Source: Actinomycetes bacterium
GTDB taxonomy: Bacteria > Actinomycetota > Actinomycetes > Propionibacteriales > Propionibacteriaceae
NCBI GenBank assembly: GCA_023460935.1
Contig: JAEWOI010000035.1
Location: 1 to 64,000 of the forward strand
Direction: 5' to 3'
DNA: 64,000 nucleotides
Positions 54,599 through 63,326 of this stretch are shown here, piece after piece (the first letter of the stretch is position 1; each line of letters starts with the position of its first letter). The translations under genes and the position numbers were made by a program. A model generated the notes under the pieces. The model saw only the letters and a program-made list of their open reading frames with translations, was not told the DNA's origin and did no database searches.

Positions 54599-55363
54599 AT
54601 GGTGGAACCGGAACGTGTGGTGGCTGAGCCGGTACGGCGGTTGCGGCGACGGCTCGGGCCCTACGGCGCCCTGCTCGCCACGGCCGGTATCGGCGTGGCG
54701 GTGTTCGTCGCCCTGCTCGTTGCCTCGGCCGGGGTGTACGACGCTGTCGCGGACTCGGACGGCGTGAGCGGCCTGGACCAACCGGTGCTGGACTACGCGA
54801 TGAGCGTGCGCAACCCGACCAGCGCAGCAATCGTCACCGGGTTCACAAACCTCGGCGACACCGAGTGGATGGTGGTCTTCGTGCTCGCGATCGCCGCACT
54901 GATGTACTGGCGCTGGCGCCGGCGCACGGTGCTGGTGCTGACGGTGATCGCGATGACCGGATCGCTGATCTTCACGGCCGTCGGCAAGAGCGTGGTCGGC
55001 CGCAACCGTCCCCCGTTGGAGTTCGCGGTTCCGCCGTACGAGTACGCGCCCTCCTTCCCGTCCGGGCACACCCTCAACAGCACGGTGTTCGCTGCGATCG
55101 CGGCGTATTTCGCGATCTGGCTCGCACAGCGGCTCTGGGTGAGGGTGCTGGCGCCCGTCCTGGCCGCGCTGTGGGCCGGGGCGATGGGGCTCAGCCGCAT
55201 GTTCCTCGGCCACCACTGGCTCACCGACGTCGTATTCGGGTGGCTGTTCGGGCTGGCCTGGATCGCGCTGCTGGTCACGATCCATCGAGTACTGCTCAGT
55301 CTCGACCGGAAGGAGCCGGACGCTCCCGCCGCACTGGACGAGCAGGAGCAATCCGGCTCCTGA
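54599..55363 (+). CDS. PAP2-superfamily membrane phosphatase
   Basis: 254 residues, about six transmembrane segments. All three PAP2 motifs are present: K-SVVGRN-RP, PSGH (SFPSGHTLNSTVFAA) and SRMFLGHHWLTD. It probably dephosphorylates undecaprenyl or phosphatidylglycerol phosphate at the membrane. ATG 54599 follows GGGAGCAGG. Divergent from the DUF1206 gene. Confidence 0.87.
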   Translation: MVEPERVVAEPVRRLRRRLGPYGALLATAGIGVAVFVALLVASAGVYDAVADSDGVSGLDQPVLDYAMSVRNPTSAAIVTGFTNLGDTEWMVVFVLAIAALMYWRWRRRTVLVLTVIAMTGSLIFTAVGKSVVGRNRPPLEFAVPPYEYAPSFPSGHTLNSTVFAAIAAYFAIWLAQRLWVRVLAPVLAALWAGAMGLSRMFLGHHWLTDVVFGWLFGLAWIALLVTIHRVLLSLDRKEPDAPAALDEQEQSGS

Positions 55364-55393
55364 TCACTGCTCCGGTCAGGATCGCTGCTCCGG

Positions 55394-55960
55394 TCAGGCG
55401 CGCGGTTCGTCCCGCACGCCCGGGTCACGGCGGACGGTGCCGTCCCCGGTCGACCTCAGGTGGTCTGCGTCCGCGTGACGCAGGTCGCCGTCATCCGCGC
55501 GATGCAGGTCGCCGTCATCCGCACGACGCAGGTCGCCGTCGTTCCGGCCCGGGCGGGCGTCGTCCGCGGTGTGGTCGCCGAGCCGTTCAGTGTCGGCCAG
55601 CCGGCGGCCCCGGTCGGCGCCGACGTCCGTGCCTTCGGGCATCAGCCGGTCGGCCTCGCTGAGATGGGCCTGCGCGGCCTGCTGTGCGCGCTCAGCCTCC
55701 GCAGCGCGGGTGGCTGCTTCACGCTCCAGCCGTTCGGCGTCCATCCGGGCTCGCTGGGCATCGGCCTGCTGCCGGGCTGCCTCCGCAGCGCGCTCCTTGG
55801 CGTGCAGGTCGGCTTCCTGACCCTGCACGCGGAGTTCCTGGGCCTTCTCGATCCGCTCCTGGTCACGTCGTCCGCTGCGCTGCCGGTTCCACAGCACCAG
55901 CCCGACGAGAATCGCGATCACGACGACCGCGATGAGGATCCACACCCACATGTTGTCCAT
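55394..55960 (-). CDS. membrane-anchored coiled-coil protein with repeat tail
   Basis: 188 residues. One N-terminal membrane helix (MWVWILIAVVVIAILVGLVL) is followed by a charged coiled coil (~30-115, rich in Arg, Glu, Gln and Ala), then an acidic tail with repeated RADDGDLH/RADDGDLR. The tail is encoded by 2.8 copies of a 24-bp repeat (55480-55547). It resembles nothing of known function; similar one-helix coiled-coil proteins occur in actinobacterial stress loci. ATG 55960 chosen because the helix starts four residues later. Confidence 0.6.
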   Translation of the reverse strand: MDNMWVWILIAVVVIAILVGLVLWNRQRSGRRDQERIEKAQELRVQGQEADLHAKERAAEAARQQADAQRARMDAERLEREAATRAAEAERAQQAAQAHLSEADRLMPEGTDVGADRGRRLADTERLGDHTADDARPGRNDGDLRRADDGDLHRADDGDLRHADADHLRSTGDGTVRRDPGVRDEPRA

Positions 55961-56067
55961 GACGGCTCCCTCCCGGTGGCCGCACCGTGCGACCCCGTTC
56001 CCGGTTGGAGTACCCACTGGCGGGCCGGGAGCGTCATCGACCCCCGTGCGCCGGGTTCCGGCTGCGC

Positions 56068-56280
56068 TCAGTCGGTGTGGGGCTCGCCCGGCCGGACGTA
56101 CCCCTCCGGCACCCGCCGGTCACTGCCAGCAGCAGCTTCGGCGACCTGCTGGTCCTCGGGGCCGCCGGCCACGCCACGCGACTCGGCAGCGACGCTCGGC
56201 ATCGGCACCTGACCGCCGTCGCCGCTGGCTGAGGCCTCGAAGCCGTCCTCGCCGATCACCGGTTCGGTCTGATCGCTCAT
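56068..56280 (-). CDS. small acidic hypothetical protein
   Basis: 70 residues, rich in Glu, Gly, Pro and Ala, probably disordered, with no domain I recognise. A strong ribosome-binding site AGGAGG stands five bases before the second of two adjacent ATG codons (56280), which supports translation. GC3 is high, as in neighbouring real genes. Confidence 0.5.
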   Translation of the reverse strand: MSDQTEPVIGEDGFEASASGDGGQVPMPSVAAESRGVAGGPEDQQVAEAAAGSDRRVPEGYVRPGEPHTD

Positions 56281-56427
56281 CATGCCCTCCTCTGGCCGTT
56301 CTCCCTGCCTGTACCCACCTGCGCCTTCCCGACCGTGTGGTCGAGTCCACGGGCGCGCTGTCAACGCCGTGCAGCTCGTACGCACGGGGATTGCCCGGTC
56401 GCCGCGGGCTGGAGCAGGGTTGGGGAC

Positions 56428-57282
56428 ATGAGGTCCACCCCGGACGGTCGCCCGGTTCTGCGCGTGCTCACCTTCAACGTGCTCGCCCCCGCCAACCCCG
56501 ACTGGGAGCGGCGCTCCGGCCTGCTCACCGCGGCGGTGCGCGAACTCGCACCCGACGTGGCGGCGTTCCAGGAGGTGCCGGTGGGCGGGGACTGCGCGTG
56601 GGTGCGGTCGCTGGTTGGGGACGGCTTCGACCTGGCGGTGCACCGGGACCCGGACGAGCACGGCGGGGGAGCGGTCCTGGCGTGCCGTTGGCCGCTGCGC
56701 AACGTCGAACACGTCGAGCAGGCCGTCACGGCGCGGGCCTCAGGCCTGCCCTGGCTGGAATCGGTGATCGCCGACGTGGACACCCCGCTGGGGGAGTTGA
56801 CCGTCGCCCACCACAAGCCCAGCTGGCAGTTCCCCTTTGAGGCCGAACGGGTGCTCCAGGCCGTGCGGCTGACCGAGGCGCTGAAGCGCCGCCGGCAGAC
56901 CGACGCCACCGTTGTGCTGGGCGACTTCGACGCGACCCCCGATTCGGCCAGCGTGCGCTACCTGCGGGGGCGTGAACCGGTCGATGGCCACAGCGTCTAC
57001 TTCCAGGACTGCTGGGAGACCGTTCACGGCCCCGAACCCGGACACACCTTCTCCAGCCTCAACCCGCTGGTGCGCGACGGCGAGGTGGCCACAGCCCTGT
57101 CCAGGCGGATCGACTACATCCTGGTGTCCGGTGGTGATCACGGCCCGCGGCTGGAAGTGCTGGACTGCCACAGGGTCCTGGACGCCGCCGTGGACGGGGT
57201 CTGGGCCAGCGACCACTTCGGGGTGAGTGCCGACCTGGCCCTGCCCCGACACCTCCCCGGAACCTGGCGACGGCCCGGTTAG
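56428..57282 (+). CDS. endonuclease/exonuclease/phosphatase-family protein
   Basis: 284 residues. Fold signatures are LRVLTFNVLAPANPDW, PDVAAFQEVP (metal-binding Glu), HHKPSW, VVLGDFDATPDS (normally GDFN) and WASDHFGVSADL (catalytic SDH). The substrate may be DNA, a phospholipid or a phosphoinositide-like compound. ATG 56428 begins the conserved part; upstream sequence in frame is not conserved in style. The stop overlaps the convergent TRIC gene by four bases. Confidence 0.82.
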   Translation: MRSTPDGRPVLRVLTFNVLAPANPDWERRSGLLTAAVRELAPDVAAFQEVPVGGDCAWVRSLVGDGFDLAVHRDPDEHGGGAVLACRWPLRNVEHVEQAVTARASGLPWLESVIADVDTPLGELTVAHHKPSWQFPFEAERVLQAVRLTEALKRRRQTDATVVLGDFDATPDSASVRYLRGREPVDGHSVYFQDCWETVHGPEPGHTFSSLNPLVRDGEVATALSRRIDYILVSGGDHGPRLEVLDCHRVLDAAVDGVWASDHFGVSADLALPRHLPGTWRRPG

Positions 57283-58004
57283 CGGCCCGGCTCGTCCGGG
57301 CTGGCAGGGCTGCTGCCCTCGGCGCGGCGCCGGAGCCGCCAGCGCGGCCGGGGGAGCATCGCGATCGCCCGGCTGGGCGACCAGTCGTAGGACTCCGGCA
57401 GGCGCCACTGCCGGCGCCTGGCCAGCAGGGTGAGCAGCATGCCGGTGGCGATCGCGACCAGCGTGGCCACCGGCTGGCTGGTGACCGGGGACAGGACCAC
57501 CGCAACGGTTGCGGCGACGATCGCGGAGGTGGCGTAGAGGGTGTTGCCGCCGAAGACCTCCGGGGTCTTGCGCAGCACCACGTCGCGCAGGGCCCCGCCG
57601 CCGACGGCCGTGATCGTCCCCATCAACACCGCCGGCACCCAGCCGAGTCCCACCCCGAGCGCCTTGGTTGCGCCCACTGCGGCCCAGCAGCCGAGCGCCA
57701 GGGCGTCGAGGTAGGGGAAGGTCAGGTCCCACAGCCTCCGGCTGACCGGCACGAGGAACGCGATCGTTGCGCCCGCCAGGGCCGCGGTGAGGTAGGCGGG
57801 GTCGGCGAGGGCCACGGGCGGGCCGGCCTGCAGCAGCACGTCGCGGATCATGCCGCCGCCCAGCGCGGACAGGATGGCCAGGGTGAGGAAGCCCACCGGG
57901 TCGAACCGCCTGGCGCGCGCGATCAGCCCGCCGAGAATGCCGTTCACCAGCACGCCGAGCACGTCGGCGGCGCGGATGAACATCTCGATCGGCTGGGGAT
58001 CCAC
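57279..58004 (-). CDS. TRIC/UPF0126-family membrane protein (YicG-like)
   Basis: 241 residues, seven transmembrane segments from two inverted triplets. The family's Gly-rich motifs appear twice, ALGGGMIRDVLL and AVGGGALRDVVL. Prokaryotic TRIC proteins are trimeric potassium-permeable channels; other members have been linked to glycine transport. A Pro/Arg-rich tail follows the last helix. GTG 58004 start. Confidence 0.85.
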   Translation of the reverse strand: MDPQPIEMFIRAADVLGVLVNGILGGLIARARRFDPVGFLTLAILSALGGGMIRDVLLQAGPPVALADPAYLTAALAGATIAFLVPVSRRLWDLTFPYLDALALGCWAAVGATKALGVGLGWVPAVLMGTITAVGGGALRDVVLRKTPEVFGGNTLYATSAIVAATVAVVLSPVTSQPVATLVAIATGMLLTLLARRRQWRLPESYDWSPSRAIAMLPRPRWRLRRRAEGSSPASPDEPGR

Positions 58005-58140
58005 GGCCCCAAGTCTGCCGGTGGGACGCAGCCGGGGTGCGCAGCGGTTCCCCGGTGGACCGGCGGGTGACGCCCCCCGGCCACTGTCCGCGACCGCCCG
58101 GACCGCCGGCGGGGGACTGACCGCCCGGCCACCCGGCAGC

Positions 58141-58154
58141 TAGATTGGCGCGGG
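58141..58154 (+). promoter_or_regulatory. -10 box of the leaderless GH13 gene
   Basis: TAGATT at 58141-58146 ends seven bases before GTG 58154. No ribosome-binding site is seen. Confidence 0.5.
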
Positions 58155-60391
58155 TGAGCACCGACCAGCACCCCCAGCCGGCCGCGGACGACGCCGAGGA
58201 GCAGCTGCCCGACATCAGCTTCGAGCCCCAGCGCTATGCGGCCCGGCCCGAACGCCTGCGGCCCCGCGCCAAGCGCCGCGCCGGTGCCGACCTCGGCGCG
58301 CTCGCGCCCCCGTTCGAGGCCGACGGCCGCAACCCGGCATACGTGAACTGGCTGGAGCAGCAGTCGATGCTGCACGACGCGACGGTGATGGGCCAGCAGT
58401 TGGCGGGCAACCACTCGATGTGGGCGGCGCCGTACGCCCACCCCGACCCCCGGGCCGCCGTCCAGCGCGCGTCGGTGTGGTTCACCGCCTACCCGCTGTC
58501 GCACGTCACCCAGCCCGGCCAGTCGTTCCTCGGCGCGCTCGGCGACCAGGAACTGTGGGCTGCGTTCGCCCAGGTGGGCATCGAGGCCATCCACACCGGC
58601 CCGCTGAAGCTTGCGGGTGGGCTGTGGGGCTGGGAACCGACCCCGAGCGTCGACGGCCACTTCGACCGGATCTCGATGCAGATCGACCCGGCCTTCGGCA
58701 CCGAGGACGAGTTCCGGGAGATGTGCGCGAACGCCGCCCGCCGCCACGGCACGATCATCGACGACATCGTCCCCGGGCACACCGGCAAGGGCGCCGACTT
58801 CCGGCTGGCGGAGCTGAACTACCGCGACTACCCGGGCATCTACCACATGGTCGACATCCCGGAGGAGGCCTGGCACCTGCTGCCGGACGTGCCGCCAGGG
58901 GCGGACTCGGTCAACCTGTCCCAGGAGGCCGAACGCGCGCTGGCCGAGGCCGGCTACATCATCGGCGAGCTCCAGCGGGTGATCTTCTACGAGCCCGGGG
59001 TCAAGGAGACCAACTGGTCGGTGACGCGGCCCGTCCACGACTGGCGGGGTGAGGTGCGGCGGTGGGTGTACCTGCACTACTTCAAGGAGGGGCAGCCGTC
59101 GATCAACTGGCTCGATCCGACCTTCGCCGGGATGCGGCTGGTGATGGGCGACGCCCTGCACTCGCTTCTCGACCTTGGTTCCGGCGGGTTGCGGCTGGAC
59201 GCCAACGGCTTCCTCGGAGTGGAGAAGTCGGCCGGCCAGGCACCTGGCTGGTCCGAGGGCCACCCGCTCAGCCAGGCTGCGAACCAGCTGATCGGGTCGA
59301 TGGTGCGCAAGGTGGGCGGCTTCACGTTCCAGGAGCTCAACCTGGCGATGGACGACATCAAGGCCACCAGCGCGGTGGGCCCGGACCTCTCCTACGACTT
59401 CGTGACCAGGCCGGCCTACCAGTTCGCGCTGGCCACCGGGGACACCGAGTTCCTGCGGCTGACGCTGCGCGAGGCGCTGGAGCTGGGGGTGGACCAGGCC
59501 GGGCTGGTGCACGCCCTGCAGAACCACGACGAGCTCACCTACGAGCTGGTGCACTTCGCGGCGGCGCACCGCCACGACACCTACACCCTCGGCGGCACCG
59601 AGTACACCGGCAGCGAACTGGCCGAGTACGTGCGGGAGACGATGCGCCAGTTGCTCACCGGGGACGCGGCACCGTACAACGCCGTGTTCGTGCAGAACGG
59701 CATCGCCTGCACCACAGCCTCGGTGGTGGCCGCGACCCTCGGCATCTCCGACCTCGCCGCGATCACCGATGCGGACGTACGGCGGATCACCAGCGCCCAC
59801 CTGCTGCTGTGCATGTACAACGCGTGGCAGCCCGGGGTCTTCGCGCTTTCCGGATGGGACCTGGTGGGTGCACTGCCCCTCGGGCGCGACCAGGTGCGAT
59901 CGCTGATCGGCAGCGGCGACACGCGCTGGATCGAGCGCGGCGCCTACGACCTGCTGGGCAGCTCTCCCGGTGCGAAGAAGTCGGCTTCCGGCATGCCGAT
60001 GGCCACTGCGCTGTACGGGTCGCTGGGCGACCAGCTGGGCAGCGCCAACTCGTTCGCCTCGCGGCTGGCTGAGATCCTCAAGGTGCGCCGGCGCGCCGGC
60101 ATCGCAACCGGCACCCTGCTGGACGTACCGGACGTACCGTGGAAGAGCATGCTGGTGCTGGTCAACCGGCTGGAGTCGGGTGCGGTCCAGGTCACGGCGC
60201 TGAACTTCGGGCCCGAGAAGATCACCGGCCGGGTGCAGTCCGAGCACATCCCCGCCGGGCGCGTGTTCGACCTGAGTACCCGGCGCAAGGTCGAGAACGT
60301 CGACGACCTCGGCGGCTTCACCGTCACCCTGCCCGCCTTCGGCGGGCTGGCCATGGTCGTGCGCGAGCCGACCCCACCGGAGGAGGGCTGA
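58154..60391 (+). CDS. divergent GH13 enzyme (trehalose-synthase / alpha-glucosyltransferase-like)
   Basis: 745 residues. The GH13 triad can be placed: nucleophile Asp349 (LRLDANGF), acid/base Glu394 (TFQELNL) and Asp459 (NHDELTYE). A C-terminal beta domain follows (~640-745). The usual N-terminal GDGIGDLxG strand is absent; instead QQLAGNHSMWAAPYAHPD and ASVWFTAYPLSHVTQPG occur. It most resembles proteins annotated as maltose glucosyltransferase/trehalose synthase in propionibacteria, but that is memory, not a search. GTG 58154 is chosen from the -10 box; an upstream TTG (58145) would overlap it. Four bases separate it from the methyltransferase gene. Confidence 0.75.
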   Translation: MSTDQHPQPAADDAEEQLPDISFEPQRYAARPERLRPRAKRRAGADLGALAPPFEADGRNPAYVNWLEQQSMLHDATVMGQQLAGNHSMWAAPYAHPDPRAAVQRASVWFTAYPLSHVTQPGQSFLGALGDQELWAAFAQVGIEAIHTGPLKLAGGLWGWEPTPSVDGHFDRISMQIDPAFGTEDEFREMCANAARRHGTIIDDIVPGHTGKGADFRLAELNYRDYPGIYHMVDIPEEAWHLLPDVPPGADSVNLSQEAERALAEAGYIIGELQRVIFYEPGVKETNWSVTRPVHDWRGEVRRWVYLHYFKEGQPSINWLDPTFAGMRLVMGDALHSLLDLGSGGLRLDANGFLGVEKSAGQAPGWSEGHPLSQAANQLIGSMVRKVGGFTFQELNLAMDDIKATSAVGPDLSYDFVTRPAYQFALATGDTEFLRLTLREALELGVDQAGLVHALQNHDELTYELVHFAAAHRHDTYTLGGTEYTGSELAEYVRETMRQLLTGDAAPYNAVFVQNGIACTTASVVAATLGISDLAAITDADVRRITSAHLLLCMYNAWQPGVFALSGWDLVGALPLGRDQVRSLIGSGDTRWIERGAYDLLGSSPGAKKSASGMPMATALYGSLGDQLGSANSFASRLAEILKVRRRAGIATGTLLDVPDVPWKSMLVLVNRLESGAVQVTALNFGPEKITGRVQSEHIPAGRVFDLSTRRKVENVDDLGGFTVTLPAFGGLAMVVREPTPPEEG

Positions 60392-60395
60392 ACAG

Positions 60396-61061
60396 ATGGA
60401 CGGACACGCGGGGCACCCGGCAGCGGAACCGGCCGGCACACCGGGGCCGGCGCAGTTCTGGGAGGAGCGCTACTCAGGCTCCGGACGGGTGTGGTCGGGC
60501 AGGCCGAACGCCGTCCTGGTCGACATCGCCGGCGGACTGCGCCCGGGCCGGGCGCTCGACCTGGGCTGCGGCGAGGGCGGCGACCCGGTGTGGCTGGCGC
60601 AGCAGGGCTGGCGCGTGACCGCTGTCGACATCTCCTCCACCGCAGTGCAGCGCGGGGCCGCGGCAGCTGCCGAGGCCGGCGTGGACGACCGGATCGACTG
60701 GGTCGCCGCCGACCTGGCCGGCTGGTCCGACCAGGAGGCCTACGACCTCGTGAGCGCCTTCTTCCTGCAGTCACCGGTGGAGCTCGACCGGGTGGCGATC
60801 CTGCGCCGGGCGGCTGCCCGGGTGGTGCCGGGCGGGCACCTGCTGGTCGTCACGCACGCTGCGCCCCCGCCGTGGGCGACCCAGCTGGATGCCCACCACC
60901 ACGACTTCCACACCCCGGCGGAGGAGCTCGATGCGCTCGGCCTCGACGCCCCGGAGTGGGCTGCCGTGCTGGCGGAGACCAGGCACCGGCACGCCACCGG
61001 CCCCGATGGCAGCTTCGGGGACCTGGAGGACACCGTGGTGCTGCTGCGCCGCGTGGGCTGA
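60396..61061 (+). CDS. class I SAM-dependent methyltransferase
   Basis: 221 residues. SAM motif I ALDLGCGEGGDPVWLA and motif II VTAVDIS place it with the TehB/thiopurine-methyltransferase-like group; the W-x-ERY start (FWEERYSGSGRVWSGRPN) is typical. Substrate unknown. It follows the GH13 gene by four bases and probably shares its mRNA. Confidence 0.83.
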   Translation: MDGHAGHPAAEPAGTPGPAQFWEERYSGSGRVWSGRPNAVLVDIAGGLRPGRALDLGCGEGGDPVWLAQQGWRVTAVDISSTAVQRGAAAAAEAGVDDRIDWVAADLAGWSDQEAYDLVSAFFLQSPVELDRVAILRRAAARVVPGGHLLVVTHAAPPPWATQLDAHHHDFHTPAEELDALGLDAPEWAAVLAETRHRHATGPDGSFGDLEDTVVLLRRVG

Positions 61062-61073
61062 GCTGGCCCCGCC

Positions 61074-62291
61074 TCAGCCGCCCGGGGAGAGCTTGGCGTC
61101 CTGCCTGGGCACGAAGACGTCCCGCACGATCATCAGCAGGGACGCGGTCACCGGCACCGCAACAAGTGCGCCCAGCAGCCCGAGCAGCGTGCCGCCGACC
61201 ATGGCCCCGATCAGCACGAGCGAGCCGGGGACGTCCACAGCCTTCGTCATCACGCGCGGCGTCATCACGTAGGCCTCGACCTGCATGTACGCGAAGTAGA
61301 CCGCGGCGAACACCAGCCCGACCCACCAGGACGTGAACAGGGCGACAGCCGTGGCGAGCAACCAGAACAGCACCGAGCCGATCATCGGGATCATCGTGAT
61401 CAGCAGCGCGAGGAAGGCCAGCAGGGGAGCGAACGGTACGCCGAGCAGGCTGAGCAGGACGAACGCGACCACTGCGTTGCACGCTGCGAGGATGGCCATG
61501 CCGGAGACGTAGCCGCCGACGGCTTCGGTGATCTGGTCGACGATCCCGGCCAGCCGGGTGCGTGCGTAGGCCGGCGCGATCCGGTTCAGCCCTTCCTTCA
61601 TCGTCCGCAGCGAGGCAAGGAAGTACAGGGTGAGCACCAGCACGATCAGGGCGCCGGAGACGGCGTTCACCACCCCGGTGCCGACAGCCAGCGCACCGCC
61701 GCCGATCGCCAGCAGGTTCACCGGGTTCGACAGCCACGCCCGGGCCTGGTCGAGCAGGTTGCGGAACAGCTCGCCCTGGCCGGTGGCCGCCATCACCCCC
61801 GCGAACCAGTCGGTGTTCTGCAGGTCGGTCAGGTAGCCGGGCACGGCCTGGGCGAACTGGGTGATCTGGCCAACGGCGGTCGGCAGCACCAGCGCCACCA
61901 CGGCGCCGAACAGCACGGCGAAGCCGGCGAACACCACGGCGATGCTGAGCCCGCGGGACATCCGGTGTCCTTCCAGCCACCGCACGAGCGGGTCAAGGGC
62001 CAGGGCGATGAACAGGGCTGCGCCAACCGAGACCAGCACCGTGGACAGCGAGACCATCGCGTTGGCGAGGGAGATGGCCACCAGGCCGCCGACGGTGGCG
62101 GTGAACCCCCAGATGAACGGGTGGCCCAGGTCGACCACCATGCGGCGCGGGCGCGGGGTTGCGCTGGTCTGCAGTGCAGCGTGCACCGCCTCGACCGACG
62201 TGCCTTCCAGCGGCGTGGGGACGGGGGCGGGCCCGGCCGGCGCGGGTTCTGGCCCTGCGGCCTGCGGGGCCGGCGAGCTGGGTTCGGCCAT
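61074..62291 (-). CDS. AI-2E-family transporter (PerM-like)
   Basis: 405 residues. About eight transmembrane segments; conserved pieces include LALDPLVRWLEGHRMSRGLS, the long amphipathic loop before helix 4, and ILAACNAVVAFVLLSLLGVP. Members export autoinducer-2 or act as sodium/proton antiporters; role here open. A Pro-rich N-terminal 45 residues is disordered. ATG 62291 lies six bases after TACGCT (complement of 62298-62303), a leaderless start. Confidence 0.85.
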   Translation of the reverse strand: MAEPSSPAPQAAGPEPAPAGPAPVPTPLEGTSVEAVHAALQTSATPRPRRMVVDLGHPFIWGFTATVGGLVAISLANAMVSLSTVLVSVGAALFIALALDPLVRWLEGHRMSRGLSIAVVFAGFAVLFGAVVALVLPTAVGQITQFAQAVPGYLTDLQNTDWFAGVMAATGQGELFRNLLDQARAWLSNPVNLLAIGGGALAVGTGVVNAVSGALIVLVLTLYFLASLRTMKEGLNRIAPAYARTRLAGIVDQITEAVGGYVSGMAILAACNAVVAFVLLSLLGVPFAPLLAFLALLITMIPMIGSVLFWLLATAVALFTSWWVGLVFAAVYFAYMQVEAYVMTPRVMTKAVDVPGSLVLIGAMVGGTLLGLLGALVAVPVTASLLMIVRDVFVPRQDAKLSPGG

Positions 62292-62323
62292 GCCAGCAGC
62301 GTAGGGCTTCGCTCCGGCCGGGA

Positions 62324-63199
62324 TCAGCGGCGCCACGCCTCCGGCAGCCAGCGCGGCACCACCCGCAGCACCAGCGAGCAGCCGGCGAGCACGAAGAGCA
62401 TGCCCACCACCTGTCCCGCCGACAGCGCCTCGCGCAGCACCAGGACACCGATCAGCACAGCGAGCACGGTGGCCACCGAACGCGCGCTCGCGACCCGTTC
62501 GGGTCCGCTGCGGTCCCGCAGCCGGAGTTCCAGGACGTAGCCGACCCCGCCGAAGACCACCCCGAGCAGGGCGAGCAGCAGCAGGTCACCCGGGGTGGGC
62601 GGGTGCTGTGCCGGGAAGAACGGCGCGAACGGCAGGACCAGCACGCCGGCGGCGAGGAACGCTGCCGCCACCAGGCCGGCCCGGTCGGTGCGGGGGAAGC
62701 CGGTGCGCGCGTACGCGGTGGCCCAGGCCCCGGCGAGGGAGCTCGCCAGGCCGGCCAGCACGCCGGCCAGGAAGTCCCAGCTGACCTCGCCGGCCGGGAA
62801 CAGCAGCACCAGCAGCAGCCCGACGAAGCCGAGGACGAGGCCGGCCGCTCCCGGCCCGGTGATCCGTTCGCGCCCCGTCACCTGCCCGATCACGCTCGCG
62901 AACAGCGGGAAGGTGCCCACGACGACGGCAGCGAGCGCGACTCCCAGCCCCTCCACCGCGAGCGCAAGACCGGCCACCTGCACGGCGACGGCCGTCCCCA
63001 GCAGCAGCACCCTGCGCCAGTGCAGCGGCCACTGCAGCGTGCGCCAGCCGAGCACAGCGATCGTGGCGCCCACCAGCAGGCTGGCCAGTCCGACCGCCCA
63101 GGCCCAGCCGAAGCCGACCACGGCCTCGCGGATCAACAGGTAGACCGTGCCCCAGAGCAACGACAGGACGACATAGGTAGGCGTCGCGCTTCGCTGCAT
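62324..63199 (-). CDS. EamA/DMT-superfamily transporter
   Basis: 291 residues, ten transmembrane segments in two EamA repeats (residues ~5-130 and ~145-285), each ending in a conserved helix pair. Substrate unknown; many members export amino acids or metabolites. ATG 63199 with GGGAG upstream. It lies 32 bases before the AI-2E gene on the same strand. Confidence 0.82.
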   Translation of the reverse strand: MQRSATPTYVVLSLLWGTVYLLIREAVVGFGWAWAVGLASLLVGATIAVLGWRTLQWPLHWRRVLLLGTAVAVQVAGLALAVEGLGVALAAVVVGTFPLFASVIGQVTGRERITGPGAAGLVLGFVGLLLVLLFPAGEVSWDFLAGVLAGLASSLAGAWATAYARTGFPRTDRAGLVAAAFLAAGVLVLPFAPFFPAQHPPTPGDLLLLALLGVVFGGVGYVLELRLRDRSGPERVASARSVATVLAVLIGVLVLREALSAGQVVGMLFVLAGCSLVLRVVPRWLPEAWRR

Positions 63200-63326
63200 G
63201 GAACTGGACTCCCGAGACTCGGATTGTCATACGCTCTCATACACCCGCGGGGACTGGTCAACCGTGAACATCCGTGCACGCCGGCGGGCTGCGCGTGGGC
63301 GTCGGCCCAGGCTCGCACCGACGCTG

